This document shows positions 50,445 to 59,601 of a DNA stretch of 64,000 nucleotides, piece by piece. The position numbers and the translations under genes are program-made. The notes under the pieces are model-generated. The model made no database searches. It was given only the letters and a program-made list of their open reading frames with translations, and was not told where the DNA came from. This DNA is from DATFQE01 sp963733845 (GTDB lineage: Bacteria > Actinomycetota > Thermoleophilia > Gaiellales > Gaiellaceae). The stretch's first letter is position 1. Every line of letters starts with the position of its first letter. Where the stretch lies: assembly GCA_963733845.1 (NCBI GenBank), contig CAVTEM010000012.1:62001-126000 (forward strand), read 5' to 3'.

Positions 50445-50878
50445 GTGTCACCTCCGGAGGGTTCGAGGATTCGAAGCAGCAGCTGGGCGACGCAGACGGG
50501 CTTGTCGCCTCCTTCGCGCTCGACGGTCGCCGTCAGGGTCGCCTGGCGACCGCCGGCGACATCGTCGACCGCGACGACGTCGAACACGGCGCGGATCCGC
50601 GAGCCGGCCGGCACCGCCGCCGGGAAGCGAACGCGGTCGACGCCGTAGTTGACGAGCACGACGCCGTCCGGCGCGGCGACCTCGTACAGGAGCGGGACGA
50701 CGAGCGAGAGCGTCAGGAAGCCGTGCGCGACGATCGTCCCGAAGGGGCCGGCCGCGGCCGCGGCCGGATCGACGTGAATGCCCTGACGATCCTCGGTCGC
50801 GCTCGCGAAGGTGTCGATCCGCTCCTGGTCGATCTCGAGCCACCGGCTCGGCCCGAGCCGGGCGCCGACCTCGATCAC
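50441..50878 (-). CDS. MaoC-like (R)-enoyl-CoA hydratase
   Basis: 145-aa hot-dog protein. The hydratase motif ATEDRQGIHVDPAAAA with Asp and His, then GPFGTIVAHGFLTLSLV, is that of MaoC/NodN hydratases, which add water to enoyl-CoA to make (R)-3-hydroxyacyl-CoA or the reverse. GTG 50878 overlaps the upstream stop (GTGA). Confidence 0.85.
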   Translation of the reverse strand: MIEVGARLGPSRWLEIDQERIDTFASATEDRQGIHVDPAAAAAGPFGTIVAHGFLTLSLVVPLLYEVAAPDGVVLVNYGVDRVRFPAAVPAGSRIRAVFDVVAVDDVAGGRQATLTATVEREGGDKPVCVAQLLLRILEPSGGDT

Positions 50879-51873
50879 CGCTCCTCCCCCCAGCGCACGA
50901 CGCTCGCGGCCCAGGTGTAGCCGGTGCCTGCGGCCAGCAGGAGCACGAGGTCGCCGTCCGCGAGCCGGCCGGCGACGGTCGCCCGGTCGAGGGCGAGCAG
51001 CGGGTCGACGCCGCTCATGTGACCCGCGTCGTCGAGGTAGGCCGCGCGGTCCGGGTCGAGCCCGAGCCTCTCGACGAGTGCGGTGTGCATCGACCACTTC
51101 ATGTGGATCCCGCAGAGGTAGTCCACGTCGGCGAGAGTGGCGCCCGAGCGGGCCAGCGCCCCCTCGGCTGCGCGCACGAAGTTGGGCAGGCTCACCTCGT
51201 CGAGGCGCTCCTTCATCGCCGCCTGGTCGACGACGTCGAGCGAGCGGTCGGCGCCGTGGGGATCGACGCTTCCGCCGGAGGGCACCTTGACGTGGCGTGA
51301 GAGCGAGCCGTCCGTGATCCCGAACGAGCCGAGCACCTCGTTCGCGCCGCCGTCCTCCACGAGGAGCGCCGCGGCCGCGCCGTCGCCGAAGTTGATCATG
51401 AAGCGGGCGCGCTCGTTGGCGTAGTCGAGCAGGTAGGACTCACGGGAGGCGCCCACGGCGAGCACCGCGCCGAGCCCATCCTCGGCGGCGAGCATGTCGC
51501 GCGCCACGCGGATCGCGGCCGGCGCGCCGTAGGAGACGTTGGCGTACTCGACGGCATAGGCGTTCGCGCAGCCGAGCCGGTGGGCGATCGCAGGCCCAGC
51601 CTGCCAGACCGGGTAGTCCTTCCACATCGAGCCGAAGTAGAGGACGACGCCGACCCCGGCCGGATCGAAGCCGGTCTCCGCGAGCAGCCGCTCGCCGACC
51701 GTGACGGCCAGGTCGCTGACGTGCTCGTCCTCGGCCGCGATGTGCTTGCCGCGGAGGCCGAACTTCTCCACGACGATCTCCTGCGGGATCCCGGTCGCGT
51801 CCGAGATCTCGGCGGCGCTCATCCAGCGCTCCGGCAGGTACGAAGCGACCGCGGCCAGGCTGACGCGTGTCAC
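50875..51873 (-). CDS. KAS III (FabH)-fold protein lacking the catalytic Cys and Asn
   Basis: 332 aa aligning end to end with FabH: SYLPERWMSAAEI, KFGLRGKHIAAEDEHVSDLA, NFGDGAAAALLVEDGG, and LLAAGTGYTWAASVVRW. At the nucleophile the FabH motif AAACAG reads EYANVS, so Cys is Asn. At the Asn position HGNTSA reads AGHMSG, so Asn is His. A His is kept in GIHMKWSMH. It cannot do normal Claisen condensation and may instead be an acyl-CoA binding, hydrolase-like or decarboxylase-like member, or a partner subunit like PqsB. GTG overlaps the TetR stop. Confidence 0.85.
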   Translation of the reverse strand: MTRVSLAAVASYLPERWMSAAEISDATGIPQEIVVEKFGLRGKHIAAEDEHVSDLAVTVGERLLAETGFDPAGVGVVLYFGSMWKDYPVWQAGPAIAHRLGCANAYAVEYANVSYGAPAAIRVARDMLAAEDGLGAVLAVGASRESYLLDYANERARFMINFGDGAAAALLVEDGGANEVLGSFGITDGSLSRHVKVPSGGSVDPHGADRSLDVVDQAAMKERLDEVSLPNFVRAAEGALARSGATLADVDYLCGIHMKWSMHTALVERLGLDPDRAAYLDDAGHMSGVDPLLALDRATVAGRLADGDLVLLLAAGTGYTWAASVVRWGEER

Positions 51874-52493
51874 CGGCGTATCTCCAGGACGCAAGCGACG
51901 ATCCGCTCGAGCTCGTCGAGCACGCGTTCGGGCACCTCTCCACGCTCGTCCCAGAGGATCCAGCGCATCCCGATCAGCTCGCCGGCCGCCATCAGCGCCC
52001 AGGCGCTCACCTCGGGGTCGATCTCCCCTACCTCCCCGCGCTCGGCCGCCGCGCGCAGCCCTTCGATGTAGCCGCTCGAGAGCTTGTCGTAGTGGTAGCG
52101 CAGCATCTCCGGCGAGACGAACTCGGCTTGGCGGATGACGCGGTACAGGCCGGGATGCTCGGCCGTGAAGCGGAAGAACGCGCGGAAGCCCAGGAGCTCC
52201 TGCTCCAGCCGCGTCGTGCCCTGAGAGGAGGCCTCGCTCATCGCATGCCGGACCCGCCGGTTCAGGTCGCGCAGGAGCTCGTCGAAGATCTCCTTCTTGC
52301 CGCGGAAGTAGAGGTAGAACGTGCCCATGCGCGACGCCTGCGGCCTCGGTGATCTTCACGATCGAGGCGTCGTGGAAGCCGACCTCGCGAACACCTGCTC
52401 GGCCGCCTCGAGCAGCCGCTGGCGGGTCAGCGCGCCACGCTGGCCGAGCGTGCGGCCGTCGACCGCGGTCGGGACGGTCTCGACCGGCTTCAC
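51870..52493 (-). pseudogene. TetR/AcrR family regulator, two compensating frameshifts
   Basis: Translating across two one-base indels (near 52385 and 52327) gives ALTRQRLLEAAEQVFARVGF, then HDASIVKITEAAGVAMGTFY and LYFRGKKEIFDELLRDLNRR, a textbook TetR HTH, and a helical ligand domain (LIGMRWILWDERGEVPERVL). The indels cancel, so length and later frame are intact. GTG 52493 overlaps the AMP-ligase stop. It is the likely local repressor, responding to an acyl-CoA or related ligand. Confidence 0.75.
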
Positions 52494-53992
52494 GCCGACG
52501 CCTCCCGCACGATCAGGTCGCGCAGCTCGTCCTTGAGCACCTTGCCCATCCCCGAGCGGGGCAGCTCGTCGATGAAGCGGACGCCGCGAGGGACCTTGAA
52601 GCGCGCGAGCCGCGCCCGGCAGTGCTCGAGCAACTCGTCCTCCTCCGCGGCCGCGCCCGGCGCGAGCACGACCACCGCCACCCCGGCCTCGCCCCAGCGC
52701 TCGTCCGCGACGGCGACGACCGCCGCGTCCGCGACGGCCGGATGCTCGTGCAGCACGGCCTCGACCTCGGCCGGGTAGACGTTCTCGCCGCCCGAGATGT
52801 ACATGTCCTTGAGCCGAGCCCGGATGCGGAAGTAGCCCTCGTCGTCGCGGTCGGCGACGTCGCCGGTCAGCAGCCAGCCGTCGCTGAGCGCCGCCGCGCT
52901 CGCCTCCGGGTTGCGCCAGTAGCCGGCGAAGACGTTCGGCCCGCGCACGACGAGCTCGCCCTCGCCCGGACCGGCGAGCAGGCGCCCCGACTCCGGGTCG
53001 CGCAGGGTCACCTCGACGTACGGGTACGGCCTGCCCGCGTAGCCCTGCTTGCGCACGGCGTCCTCGGCCGGCAGGCAAAGCACGTTCGGCGCCGCCTCGG
53101 TCAACCCGTAGCCCTGGACGATCTCGACGCCGCGCGCACGCCAGGTCTCGAGCAGCGCCTCGGGCATCGGCGCGCCGCCGACGACCGCGCGGCGCAGGCT
53201 GGAGAGGTCGGCCTCCTCGAACGCCGGTTCCTGGGACATGAACAGGTAGATGGCGGGGACGCCCATGATCGTGGTTACGCGCTTCTCCTCGATCAGCGCC
53301 AGGCAGCGCGCCGGGTCGAAGCTGCGCTCGAGCACCACCGTCCCACCCTTCCACCATGTGAGCAAGGGCTGGACGTTCCAGCCGCCGCAGTGGAACTGGG
53401 GCAGCACCTGGAGCGCGACGTCCTCGCCGGAAACGCCGGTCGCCAGGTCGAAGCCGAGGTTCGTCCAGAAGCAGTTGGCGTGGGTCAACAGGGCGCCTTT
53501 GGGCTTGCCGGTCGTGCCCGAGGTGTAGATCAGGAACAGCGGGTCGTCGTCGGCGACCTCCGCCTCGACATGCTGGCCGCCGCCACCGAGCTCGTGCATC
53601 GAGCTGCGCTTCGGTCGCCACGCCGCCTCAGCGAGGCTCGCGTCGGCCAGCGCCGAATACTCGTCCTCGACGAACAGGACGGCCGGCTGCGAGTCGTCGA
53701 GCTGGAAAGCGAGCTCCGCGGGCGACAGGCGCCAGCTGAGCGGCACGAGCACGAAACCGGCCTTTGCGCAAGCGAAGAGGGTGGCCACGTGCTCAGGCGA
53801 GTTGCCGGTCAGGGTGGCGACCCGGTCGCCCCGGCGCAGGCCGGCGTCGCGGAGGCCGAAGGCGAGTCGCTCGGAGCTCTCGTCGAGCTCGCGGTAGGTG
53901 ACGCGCCGGCCGCCAAAGTCGATCGCGACGCGCTGCGGGGTCGTTCGCGCACGATCGCGGATCCAGCGTCCGAGGACGAGGCGGCCGCTCAA
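52490..53992 (-). CDS. AMP-binding acyl-CoA ligase
   Basis: 500 aa from TTG 53992 (overlap TTGA). Adenylation motifs: FLIYTSGTTGKPKGALLTHA, GYGLTEAAPNV, GWLLTGDVADRDDEGYFRI, and the catalytic Lys near SGMGKVLKDELRDL. Activates a carboxylic acid to its CoA thioester using ATP. The chain length or ring specificity cannot be told; the family includes medium- and long-chain fatty acyl and aryl ligases. Confidence 0.92.
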   Translation of the reverse strand: MSGRLVLGRWIRDRARTTPQRVAIDFGGRRVTYRELDESSERLAFGLRDAGLRRGDRVATLTGNSPEHVATLFACAKAGFVLVPLSWRLSPAELAFQLDDSQPAVLFVEDEYSALADASLAEAAWRPKRSSMHELGGGGQHVEAEVADDDPLFLIYTSGTTGKPKGALLTHANCFWTNLGFDLATGVSGEDVALQVLPQFHCGGWNVQPLLTWWKGGTVVLERSFDPARCLALIEEKRVTTIMGVPAIYLFMSQEPAFEEADLSSLRRAVVGGAPMPEALLETWRARGVEIVQGYGLTEAAPNVLCLPAEDAVRKQGYAGRPYPYVEVTLRDPESGRLLAGPGEGELVVRGPNVFAGYWRNPEASAAALSDGWLLTGDVADRDDEGYFRIRARLKDMYISGGENVYPAEVEAVLHEHPAVADAAVVAVADERWGEAGVAVVVLAPGAAAEEDELLEHCRARLARFKVPRGVRFIDELPRSGMGKVLKDELRDLIVREASA

Positions 53993-54780
53993 CGGAGGAA
54001 CTCCTTCACCTCGGTGACGAACCGTGTCGGATCCTCCCAGAAGAACAGGTGGCCGCCCGTGACCCGCTCGAGGCGCGAGTCCGCAATGCCTTCGGCCAGG
54101 AGCTCGGAGTTGCGTGGATCGACCACGACGTCCTCGGTGCCCGTGAGGACGAGCGTCGGCGCCTGGACGAGCGAGAGCCGATCGAGCGCGTCGAAGGTTG
54201 CGCCGGCGGCGGCCTGCGCCTGCCAGCCCTCGGGGTCGAACGGGTTCGCGAGCCGAAGCGCCAGGATGCGCCCGACCAGCTCCTCCGGCGCGCCGGGCGT
54301 GAGCGCGTTCCGCACGAACAGCCGCAGGGCGTCTTCTGGCGGAAGCGTGGGCGCGGACCGCATCAGGTCGACCGTCTGCTGCGGCATCGGATACGAGGAT
54401 GGGCCGCCGGGAGTCGTGCACGCGAGCACGAGCCGGCCAACGCGCTCGGGAAAGCTGATCGCGAGCTCCTGTGCAGCCATCCCGCCCAAGCTCGTCCCGA
54501 CGACGTCGGCCCGCTCGATTCCCGCGGCGTCGAGCACGGCGACCGCATCCTCGGCCAGCTGCCCGGCCGTGTACGGCCCGGCGGGGACGTCGCTCTCGCC
54601 GATCCCACGGTTGTCGTAGAGGAGCACCCGGAACTCGTCCGCGAACGCGTCGATGACCGGCTCCCAGCCCCAGCGCCCGTAGCCCAGGCCCTGCATCAGT
54701 AGGAGCGGGCTGCCGGAGCCGCGCGCCTCGTACGCGATCCGCACGTCGCCGTTCACGGCCTGCAGCGTCGGCGCCTTCAC
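53989..54780 (-). CDS. Cytosolic alpha/beta-hydrolase
   Basis: 263 aa with no signal peptide. LLLMQGLGYGRWGWEPVIDA is the oxyanion region, YDNRGIGESDVPAGPYT, then the nucleophile elbow VVGTSLGGMAAQEL, Asp in LTGTEDVVVDPRN and His in VTGGHLFFWEDP. It resembles 3-oxoadipate enol-lactonase and ester hydrolases. GTG overlaps the livM stop. It would cleave an imported ester or lactone. Confidence 0.85.
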   Translation of the reverse strand: MKAPTLQAVNGDVRIAYEARGSGSPLLLMQGLGYGRWGWEPVIDAFADEFRVLLYDNRGIGESDVPAGPYTAGQLAEDAVAVLDAAGIERADVVGTSLGGMAAQELAISFPERVGRLVLACTTPGGPSSYPMPQQTVDLMRSAPTLPPEDALRLFVRNALTPGAPEELVGRILALRLANPFDPEGWQAQAAAGATFDALDRLSLVQAPTLVLTGTEDVVVDPRNSELLAEGIADSRLERVTGGHLFFWEDPTRFVTEVKEFLR

Positions 54781-55862
54781 GCGCGACCCTCCGCCTCGGG
54801 CGTGGGCGAGGCCGCCACCGGCTCGTCGAGGAGGGCGACGCCGCTGCGCCGCGGGCGCAGGCGCGCCAGGCCGACCAGCCCGCCGGGCAGGAAGTAGACG
54901 AGCAAGATGAACAGCGTCCCCAGCACGAACAGCGGCTCCGAGAGCGGGATCCGGAGGACCTCGGGCAGATCCTGAATCGCCTGCGAGTCGGACCAGTCGA
55001 GCAGACGGTTGTCCAGGAACGTGTAGACGATGCCGCCCAGCACGGCCCCCCAGCGCGTCCCCGTACCGCCGATCACGACCATCAGCAGCAACGCGAGCGT
55101 GAACGACGGCGTCGTCACCTGCGGCGTCGCGCCGCCGATCAGGAGCACGTAGACGACGCCGCCGGCGGTCGCGAGGAACGCCGACAGGACGAATGCCATC
55201 AGCTTGAAGCGGAACGGCTGCAAGCCGAGCACGCCGACCCGTCCCTCGTTCTCTCGGATCGCCTGCCAGACGCGACCGGGCGAGGAGTCGACCGCCCAGT
55301 TGACGACCACGAAGACGACCACGAGGTAGCCGAGCGCGAGCCAGTACAGGTTCTTCGTGTTCAGGACGCCGATGAACGCCTCGGGCAGCTTCTCGAAGTC
55401 GACGGGGACGCCCTCCTCCCCGCCGGTCCAGCCGCGGGGTTCTTGTCGACGAGGATCGAGCCGGCCTCGGCGAAGGCGAGGGTAACCATCGCGAACGCGA
55501 TCCCAGCCACGCGCAGGCTGACCGAGCCGAGGATCAGCGGCAGGACGAGCGCGACGAGGGCCGTGAAGCCGAGCGCCTGCGCGAGGCTCCAGTCCCACTT
55601 CGTCGTCGCGATCGCCGTGATGTAGACGCCGACCGCGAAGTAGAGCGCATGGCCGAACGAGAGCAGGCCCGTGAAGCCGAACAGCAGGTCGTAGGTGAGC
55701 GCCACGCCGCCGAAGACGAGCATCAGGCCGAGCACCTGCAGCGTCCCGGGGCTGTTCAGCTCGGAGCTGAACACGCCGTGGGTGTCCCACGGCAGACTCG
55801 GGCACGGCGGCGAGCGCCGCGAAGACGGCGACGGCGACGAGGACGCCGGCCAGGCGTCTCAA
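54777..55862 (-). pseudogene. livM: Branched-chain-type ABC permease LivM, two frameshifts
   Basis: Three frames join into one LivM: an N-terminal helix (RLAGVLVAVAVFAALAA), then FGGVALTYDLLFGFTGLLSF and GIAFAMVTLAFAEAGSILVD, then RFKLMAFVLSAFLATAGGVV and VVIGGTGTRWGAVLGGI. Shifts are near 55797 (extra C in GTGCCC) and 55436 (missing C in CCCCGC). Both are in C runs. TTG 55862 overlaps the livH stop (TTGA). No other damage is visible. Confidence 0.78.
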
Positions 55863-56746
55863 TGCGCCACCTTCGGCGCGAGCCCGCCCGGGCGCGCGAG
55901 CAGGATCATCGCGAGCAGCAGCACGACGGCGAGGTCGCCGGTGCCCGAGGAGGCGTAGTAGTTCGCGTACTGCTGGATCAGCCCGACCGCCACCGCTGCC
56001 GCCGCCGAGCCCGTGATCGAGCCGAGCCCGCCGATCACGGTCACGATGAAGGCGAAGATCAGCAGCGACGTCCCCTGGTGAGGGTCGACCGAGCCGAAGT
56101 AGATCCCGGCCAGCACGCCGGCGAGCGCGGCGGCGACGCCGCCGATCGCGAACACGAGCGTGAACGCCTTCTTGACGTCGATCCCGAGCGCCGTGACCAT
56201 CGCCCGGTTCTCGACGCCGGCGCGGATGATCAGGCCGTAGCGGGTGTAGCGGAGGAAGCTCAGCAGGCCCAGCAGGACGACCACGGCGGCCGCGATCTCG
56301 ACGAAGCGATCGTTCGGGATCTGCGCGCCGAGCACCGAGGTCGTCTCGTACAGCCACTTCGGCGTCGGGTAGATCCGCTCGGTCGGGCCCCAGATCCCCT
56401 GCACGAGCGCGATCAGGGCGAGCGAGAGGCCCACGGTGACGAGCGCCTGCTCGATGTGCCGCTGGTAGAGCGGGCGGATCAGGATCATTTCGACGAGCAC
56501 GCCCAGCAGCGCGCCGCAGGCCAGGCCGATCGCCGCCGCGACCAGGAAGCGCAACGGATCGGAGCCGATCGCCCCGAGCTTGCTCTCGCTGTACCAGGTG
56601 GCATAGGTCCCGACCGTGATGAATGCGCCGTGGGCGAAGTTGAGCACGCCCATCAGCCCGTAGATCAGCGACAGCCCCGACGCGATCAGGAAGTACATCG
56701 CCCCGAGCGCCAGCCCGGTGATCGTGAGCAAGACGAAGGTGTCCAT
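55859..56746 (-). CDS. livH: Branched-chain-type ABC permease LivH
   Basis: 295-aa inner-membrane permease with about eight helices. GLSLIYGLMGVLNFAHGAFI is the LivH signature, followed by VVVLLGLLSFLRYTRYGLII and FIVTVIGGLGSITGSAAAAV. Pairs with LivM as the channel of an importer for amino acids, amides or short organic acids. ATG overlaps the LivF stop region (ATGA). Confidence 0.93.
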   Translation of the reverse strand: MDTFVLLTITGLALGAMYFLIASGLSLIYGLMGVLNFAHGAFITVGTYATWYSESKLGAIGSDPLRFLVAAAIGLACGALLGVLVEMILIRPLYQRHIEQALVTVGLSLALIALVQGIWGPTERIYPTPKWLYETTSVLGAQIPNDRFVEIAAAVVVLLGLLSFLRYTRYGLIIRAGVENRAMVTALGIDVKKAFTLVFAIGGVAAALAGVLAGIYFGSVDPHQGTSLLIFAFIVTVIGGLGSITGSAAAAVAVGLIQQYANYYASSGTGDLAVVLLLAMILLARPGGLAPKVAH

Positions 56747-57453
56747 CAGTGGCTCACGCCCAGCAGGCCGCGCACGCGCTCCCGATCGGAGAGGAGCGCC
56801 TCGGCCGACCCGGTGTAGGTGACGCGGCCCCCGTCGAGGACGATCGCGTCGCGCGCAATCCGCCGCACGACCCCCAGGTTCTGCTCGACGAGGAGCATCG
56901 TCTCCGTCTCGCTCACGCGCTCGAGCACGCGCGCCACCTCGGTCACGAGCAGCGGGGCCAGGCCCTTCGTGGGCTCGTCGATCAGCAGGATCCGGTTCTC
57001 GTTCAGCAGCGCCCGCCCGATCGCGACCATCTGCTGCTGGCCGCCGGAGAGCGTCCCCGCCTTCTGGTCGCCACGCTCCGCAAGCTCGGGGAAGAGCTCG
57101 TAGACGAGGTCGTAGCGGGCCGTCCCGTTCCGCTCCGCCAGCGCGAGGTTCTCCTTCACCGTGAGCCCGGTGAAGACCTCACGGTCCTCGGGGACATAGC
57201 CGACACCGCGGCCGACGATCCGGTGGGTCGGCAGCCTGCTGAGCTCCTCGCCCTCGAGCGTGACCGCACCCCGCGGCCGCACGAGTCCGAGCAGCGAGCG
57301 GATCGTCGTCGTTTTGCCGACGCCGTTGCGGCCGAGCAGCGCCGTGACGCCGCCCTTCGGGACGTCGAACGAGATCCCCTGGAGCACGTGCGAAGGCCCG
57401 AGGTACACATGAAGGTCGCGCACCGAGAGCAGCGGCGGCGATTCCCCGTTCAC
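56746..57453 (-). CDS. livF: Branched-chain-type ABC ATPase LivF
   Basis: 235 aa from GTG 57453. Walker A LLGRNGVGKTTTIRSLL, signature GTLSGGQQQMVAIGRAL, Walker B ILLIDEPTKGLAP and the LivF-type QNLGVVRRIARDAIVLDGG. Overlaps livG (GTGA). Confidence 0.93.
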   Translation of the reverse strand: MNGESPPLLSVRDLHVYLGPSHVLQGISFDVPKGGVTALLGRNGVGKTTTIRSLLGLVRPRGAVTLEGEELSRLPTHRIVGRGVGYVPEDREVFTGLTVKENLALAERNGTARYDLVYELFPELAERGDQKAGTLSGGQQQMVAIGRALLNENRILLIDEPTKGLAPLLVTEVARVLERVSETETMLLVEQNLGVVRRIARDAIVLDGGRVTYTGSAEALLSDRERVRGLLGVSH

Positions 57454-58202
57454 AGGGGCTCTCCAAGGTACGCCGCCTGGACCTCCTCGTTCTCCATGAT
57501 CCTGTCGGTCGTGTCGACGGCGAGGAGGCGGCCATGGTGCATGACCGCGATCCGCTCGGCCACGCCTGTGACGACGGCGATGTGGTGCTCGACCATCAGC
57601 ACCGTCTTTCCCTCCTCGGCCTGGACGCTCCGGATCACCTCGACGAGGCCGGGGATCTCCTCCACGCTGACGCCTGCCATCGGCTCGTCCAACAGCACGA
57701 TCTCGGGGTCGGCCGCCAGCACCATCGCGAGCTCGAGCTTCCGCTTGTCGCCGTGCGAGAGCGAGCCGGCGAGCGTCGTCTGCCGGCCGGCGAGCCCGAC
57801 GCGGTCGAGCGCCCAGCCGGCCCGTTCGACCGCCTTCGCGCACCCTCGAAGCCAGGCGCCACACCCGCATCGCCCCGCCGAGCCTGGCCTCCGCCGCCAG
57901 GCGCACGTTCTCGAAGGCGGTCAGGCGCGGAAAGACGCTCGAGATCTGGAACGTCCGCCCCAACCCGGCCTGCGTTCTCGGTAGGGCGGGTCCTTGGTGA
58001 CGTCGCGGCCGGCGAGCTCGATCGTCCCCGCGGTCGGCCGGTACAGCCCCGAGAGCAGGTTGAACAGCGAGGTCTTGCCGGCTCCGTTCGGGCCGATGAT
58101 CCCCAGAAACTCGCCCGCGCGGACCTCCAGGTCGACATCGGCGACGATGGTGGCGCCGCCGATGTCGAGCCCGAGGTTCCGCGTCGCCAGGATGGGTGCC
58201 AC
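57450..58202 (-). pseudogene. livG: Branched-chain-type ABC ATPase LivG, two frameshifts
   Basis: GTG 58202 opens LATRNLGLDIGGATIVADVD with Walker A GIIGPNGAGKTSLFNLL. A shift near 57980 leads to TQAGLGRTFQISSVFPRL, and one near 57840 to AVERAGWALDRVGLAGRQ, signature LSHGDKRKLELAMVL and Walker B IVLLDEPMAGVSVEEI. The complete LivG is recovered when these two one-base changes are corrected. Otherwise no domain is lost. Confidence 0.8.
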
Positions 58203-58222
58203 GCGGCGAAGGGAGGTCGCGG

Positions 58223-59434
58223 CTAGTCGGAGAAGGGTCGGACAGGTGGCTGGACGTTGCCCGGTGAGAACGTCTTGACCGGCACCGGGACCTGCTTGCC
58301 CTTCACGGTGCGAAGCCGGACCTGGAACATCGGCTGGAGCATCGCGTGGTCCTCAGGCCGGATCCGCTGGGGGCCCTTCGGGCCGAGGAACTTCCAGCCC
58401 TCGAGCGCCTTGATCATCTTGTCGACGTCCTCGCCGCCGCCCTTCTGCACCGCGCGGACGATCATCTGCGCGGCCACGAAGCCGTCCGGCGTGAAGATGT
58501 CAGGCAGCTGGTTGCGCCGCTTCATCTTCTTGACCAGCCAGTCGTTGACCGGGTTCTTCGGGGCGTTGTAGACGTAGTGCGAGAGGAAGTTGATCCCCGA
58601 CACGTACGAGCCCCAGGTCGCCCGCTCGGCGAGGCCTGTCGCGATCGTCACCGAGCGCGTGACGCCCTGCTGGTCGAGCGCGCGCCAGAGCGCAGGCCCG
58701 GTGGTGCCGGCCCACGCGACGAAGAGGAGGTCGGCGTTCTGCTGCTTCGCCCGCTCCGCGTACGGCGTGAAGTCGCTCGCCGACAGCGGCACGAGGACGC
58801 TGCTCACCGTGTGGCCGCGCCCGCCGAGGTAGGCACGAACGGCCGCGACGTTGCCTTGGCCGAACGCCGAGTCCTGCGCGAGCACGACGATCTTCTTCCC
58901 GACGCCCTTGCCGAGGATCTCCTTGACCGCGAGCGTGTCCTGGATCGACTGGCGACCGGAGCGGAACGTGTAGCGGTTGTTGCCCGTGATGAGATCCGTC
59001 GCAGCCGGCCCGGAGATGTTGAGGACGCGGTTCTGCTCGGCGAGCGGCGCGACCTGGAGCGCGACACCCGATTGGGTGCTGCCGCCGATGATCTTGTAGC
59101 CGCGGCCGATCAGATCCTTTGCGGCAGTGACGGCCTTGGCCGGATCGGTGCCGTCGTCGACGGCCGTGATCTCGATCTTCTTCCCGTTGACCTTGCCCGT
59201 GCCTTTGGTCGCGTACTCGAGACCGAGCTTGAGCCCCTGGATGTACTGGGCGCCGTAGGCGGAAAGGAGCCCCGTGCGGGAGTAGATGATGCCGACCTTG
59301 ACCGGGTCGGCGGCCTTGCGCGCTGCGGCTTCCTGGCCGCTCGGCTGAGCGTTCGCTGCTGCGCCGGCGAAGCCGGCAACGAGACAGGCCGACGCCGCCG
59401 CAACGGCGAGTCTGGACCAACGAATGCGATGCAT
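58223..59434 (-). CDS. livK: LivK-type periplasmic substrate-binding protein
   Basis: 403 aa, first gene of the operon. Signal peptide (LAVAAASACLVAGFAGAAANA), then a type I periplasmic-binding fold: VKVGIIYSRTGLLSAYGAQY, GGSTQSGVALQVAPLAEQNR, AQDSAFGQGNVAAVRAYLGG. In Actinobacteria these bind amino acids, amides or organic acids. ATG preceded by AGGAGG 11 nt upstream and a TTGACA/TAATCT promoter. Confidence 0.93.
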   Translation of the reverse strand: MHRIRWSRLAVAAASACLVAGFAGAAANAQPSGQEAAARKAADPVKVGIIYSRTGLLSAYGAQYIQGLKLGLEYATKGTGKVNGKKIEITAVDDGTDPAKAVTAAKDLIGRGYKIIGGSTQSGVALQVAPLAEQNRVLNISGPAATDLITGNNRYTFRSGRQSIQDTLAVKEILGKGVGKKIVVLAQDSAFGQGNVAAVRAYLGGRGHTVSSVLVPLSASDFTPYAERAKQQNADLLFVAWAGTTGPALWRALDQQGVTRSVTIATGLAERATWGSYVSGINFLSHYVYNAPKNPVNDWLVKKMKRRNQLPDIFTPDGFVAAQMIVRAVQKGGGEDVDKMIKALEGWKFLGPKGPQRIRPEDHAMLQPMFQVRLRTVKGKQVPVPVKTFSPGNVQPPVRPFSD

Positions 59435-59479
59435 CTGGACGCTGTCCTCCTGGAAAAGTGATAGGTGATTCAGGTAACG

Positions 59480-59509
59480 AGATTACGGCGAGCCGCACAG
59501 ACCTGTCAA
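59480..59509 (-). promoter_or_regulatory. Consensus promoter of the accessory operon
   Basis: On the minus strand TTGACA (59504-59509) and TAATCT (59480-59485) are separated by 18 bp, about 45 bp before the livK ATG. This is the closest match to the sigma-70 consensus that I found in the window. The remaining 167-bp gap shows only a C-rich stretch near 59547-59580. Confidence 0.65.
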
Positions 59510-59601
59510 GCGTCTGGCCCTTTTCAGCCACGCCCGCACGGGTCAACCGCCGCCCATCCCCAACCCCCACCCACCCGGGGATGAGTCGGCCAGGGTAGCG
59601 G

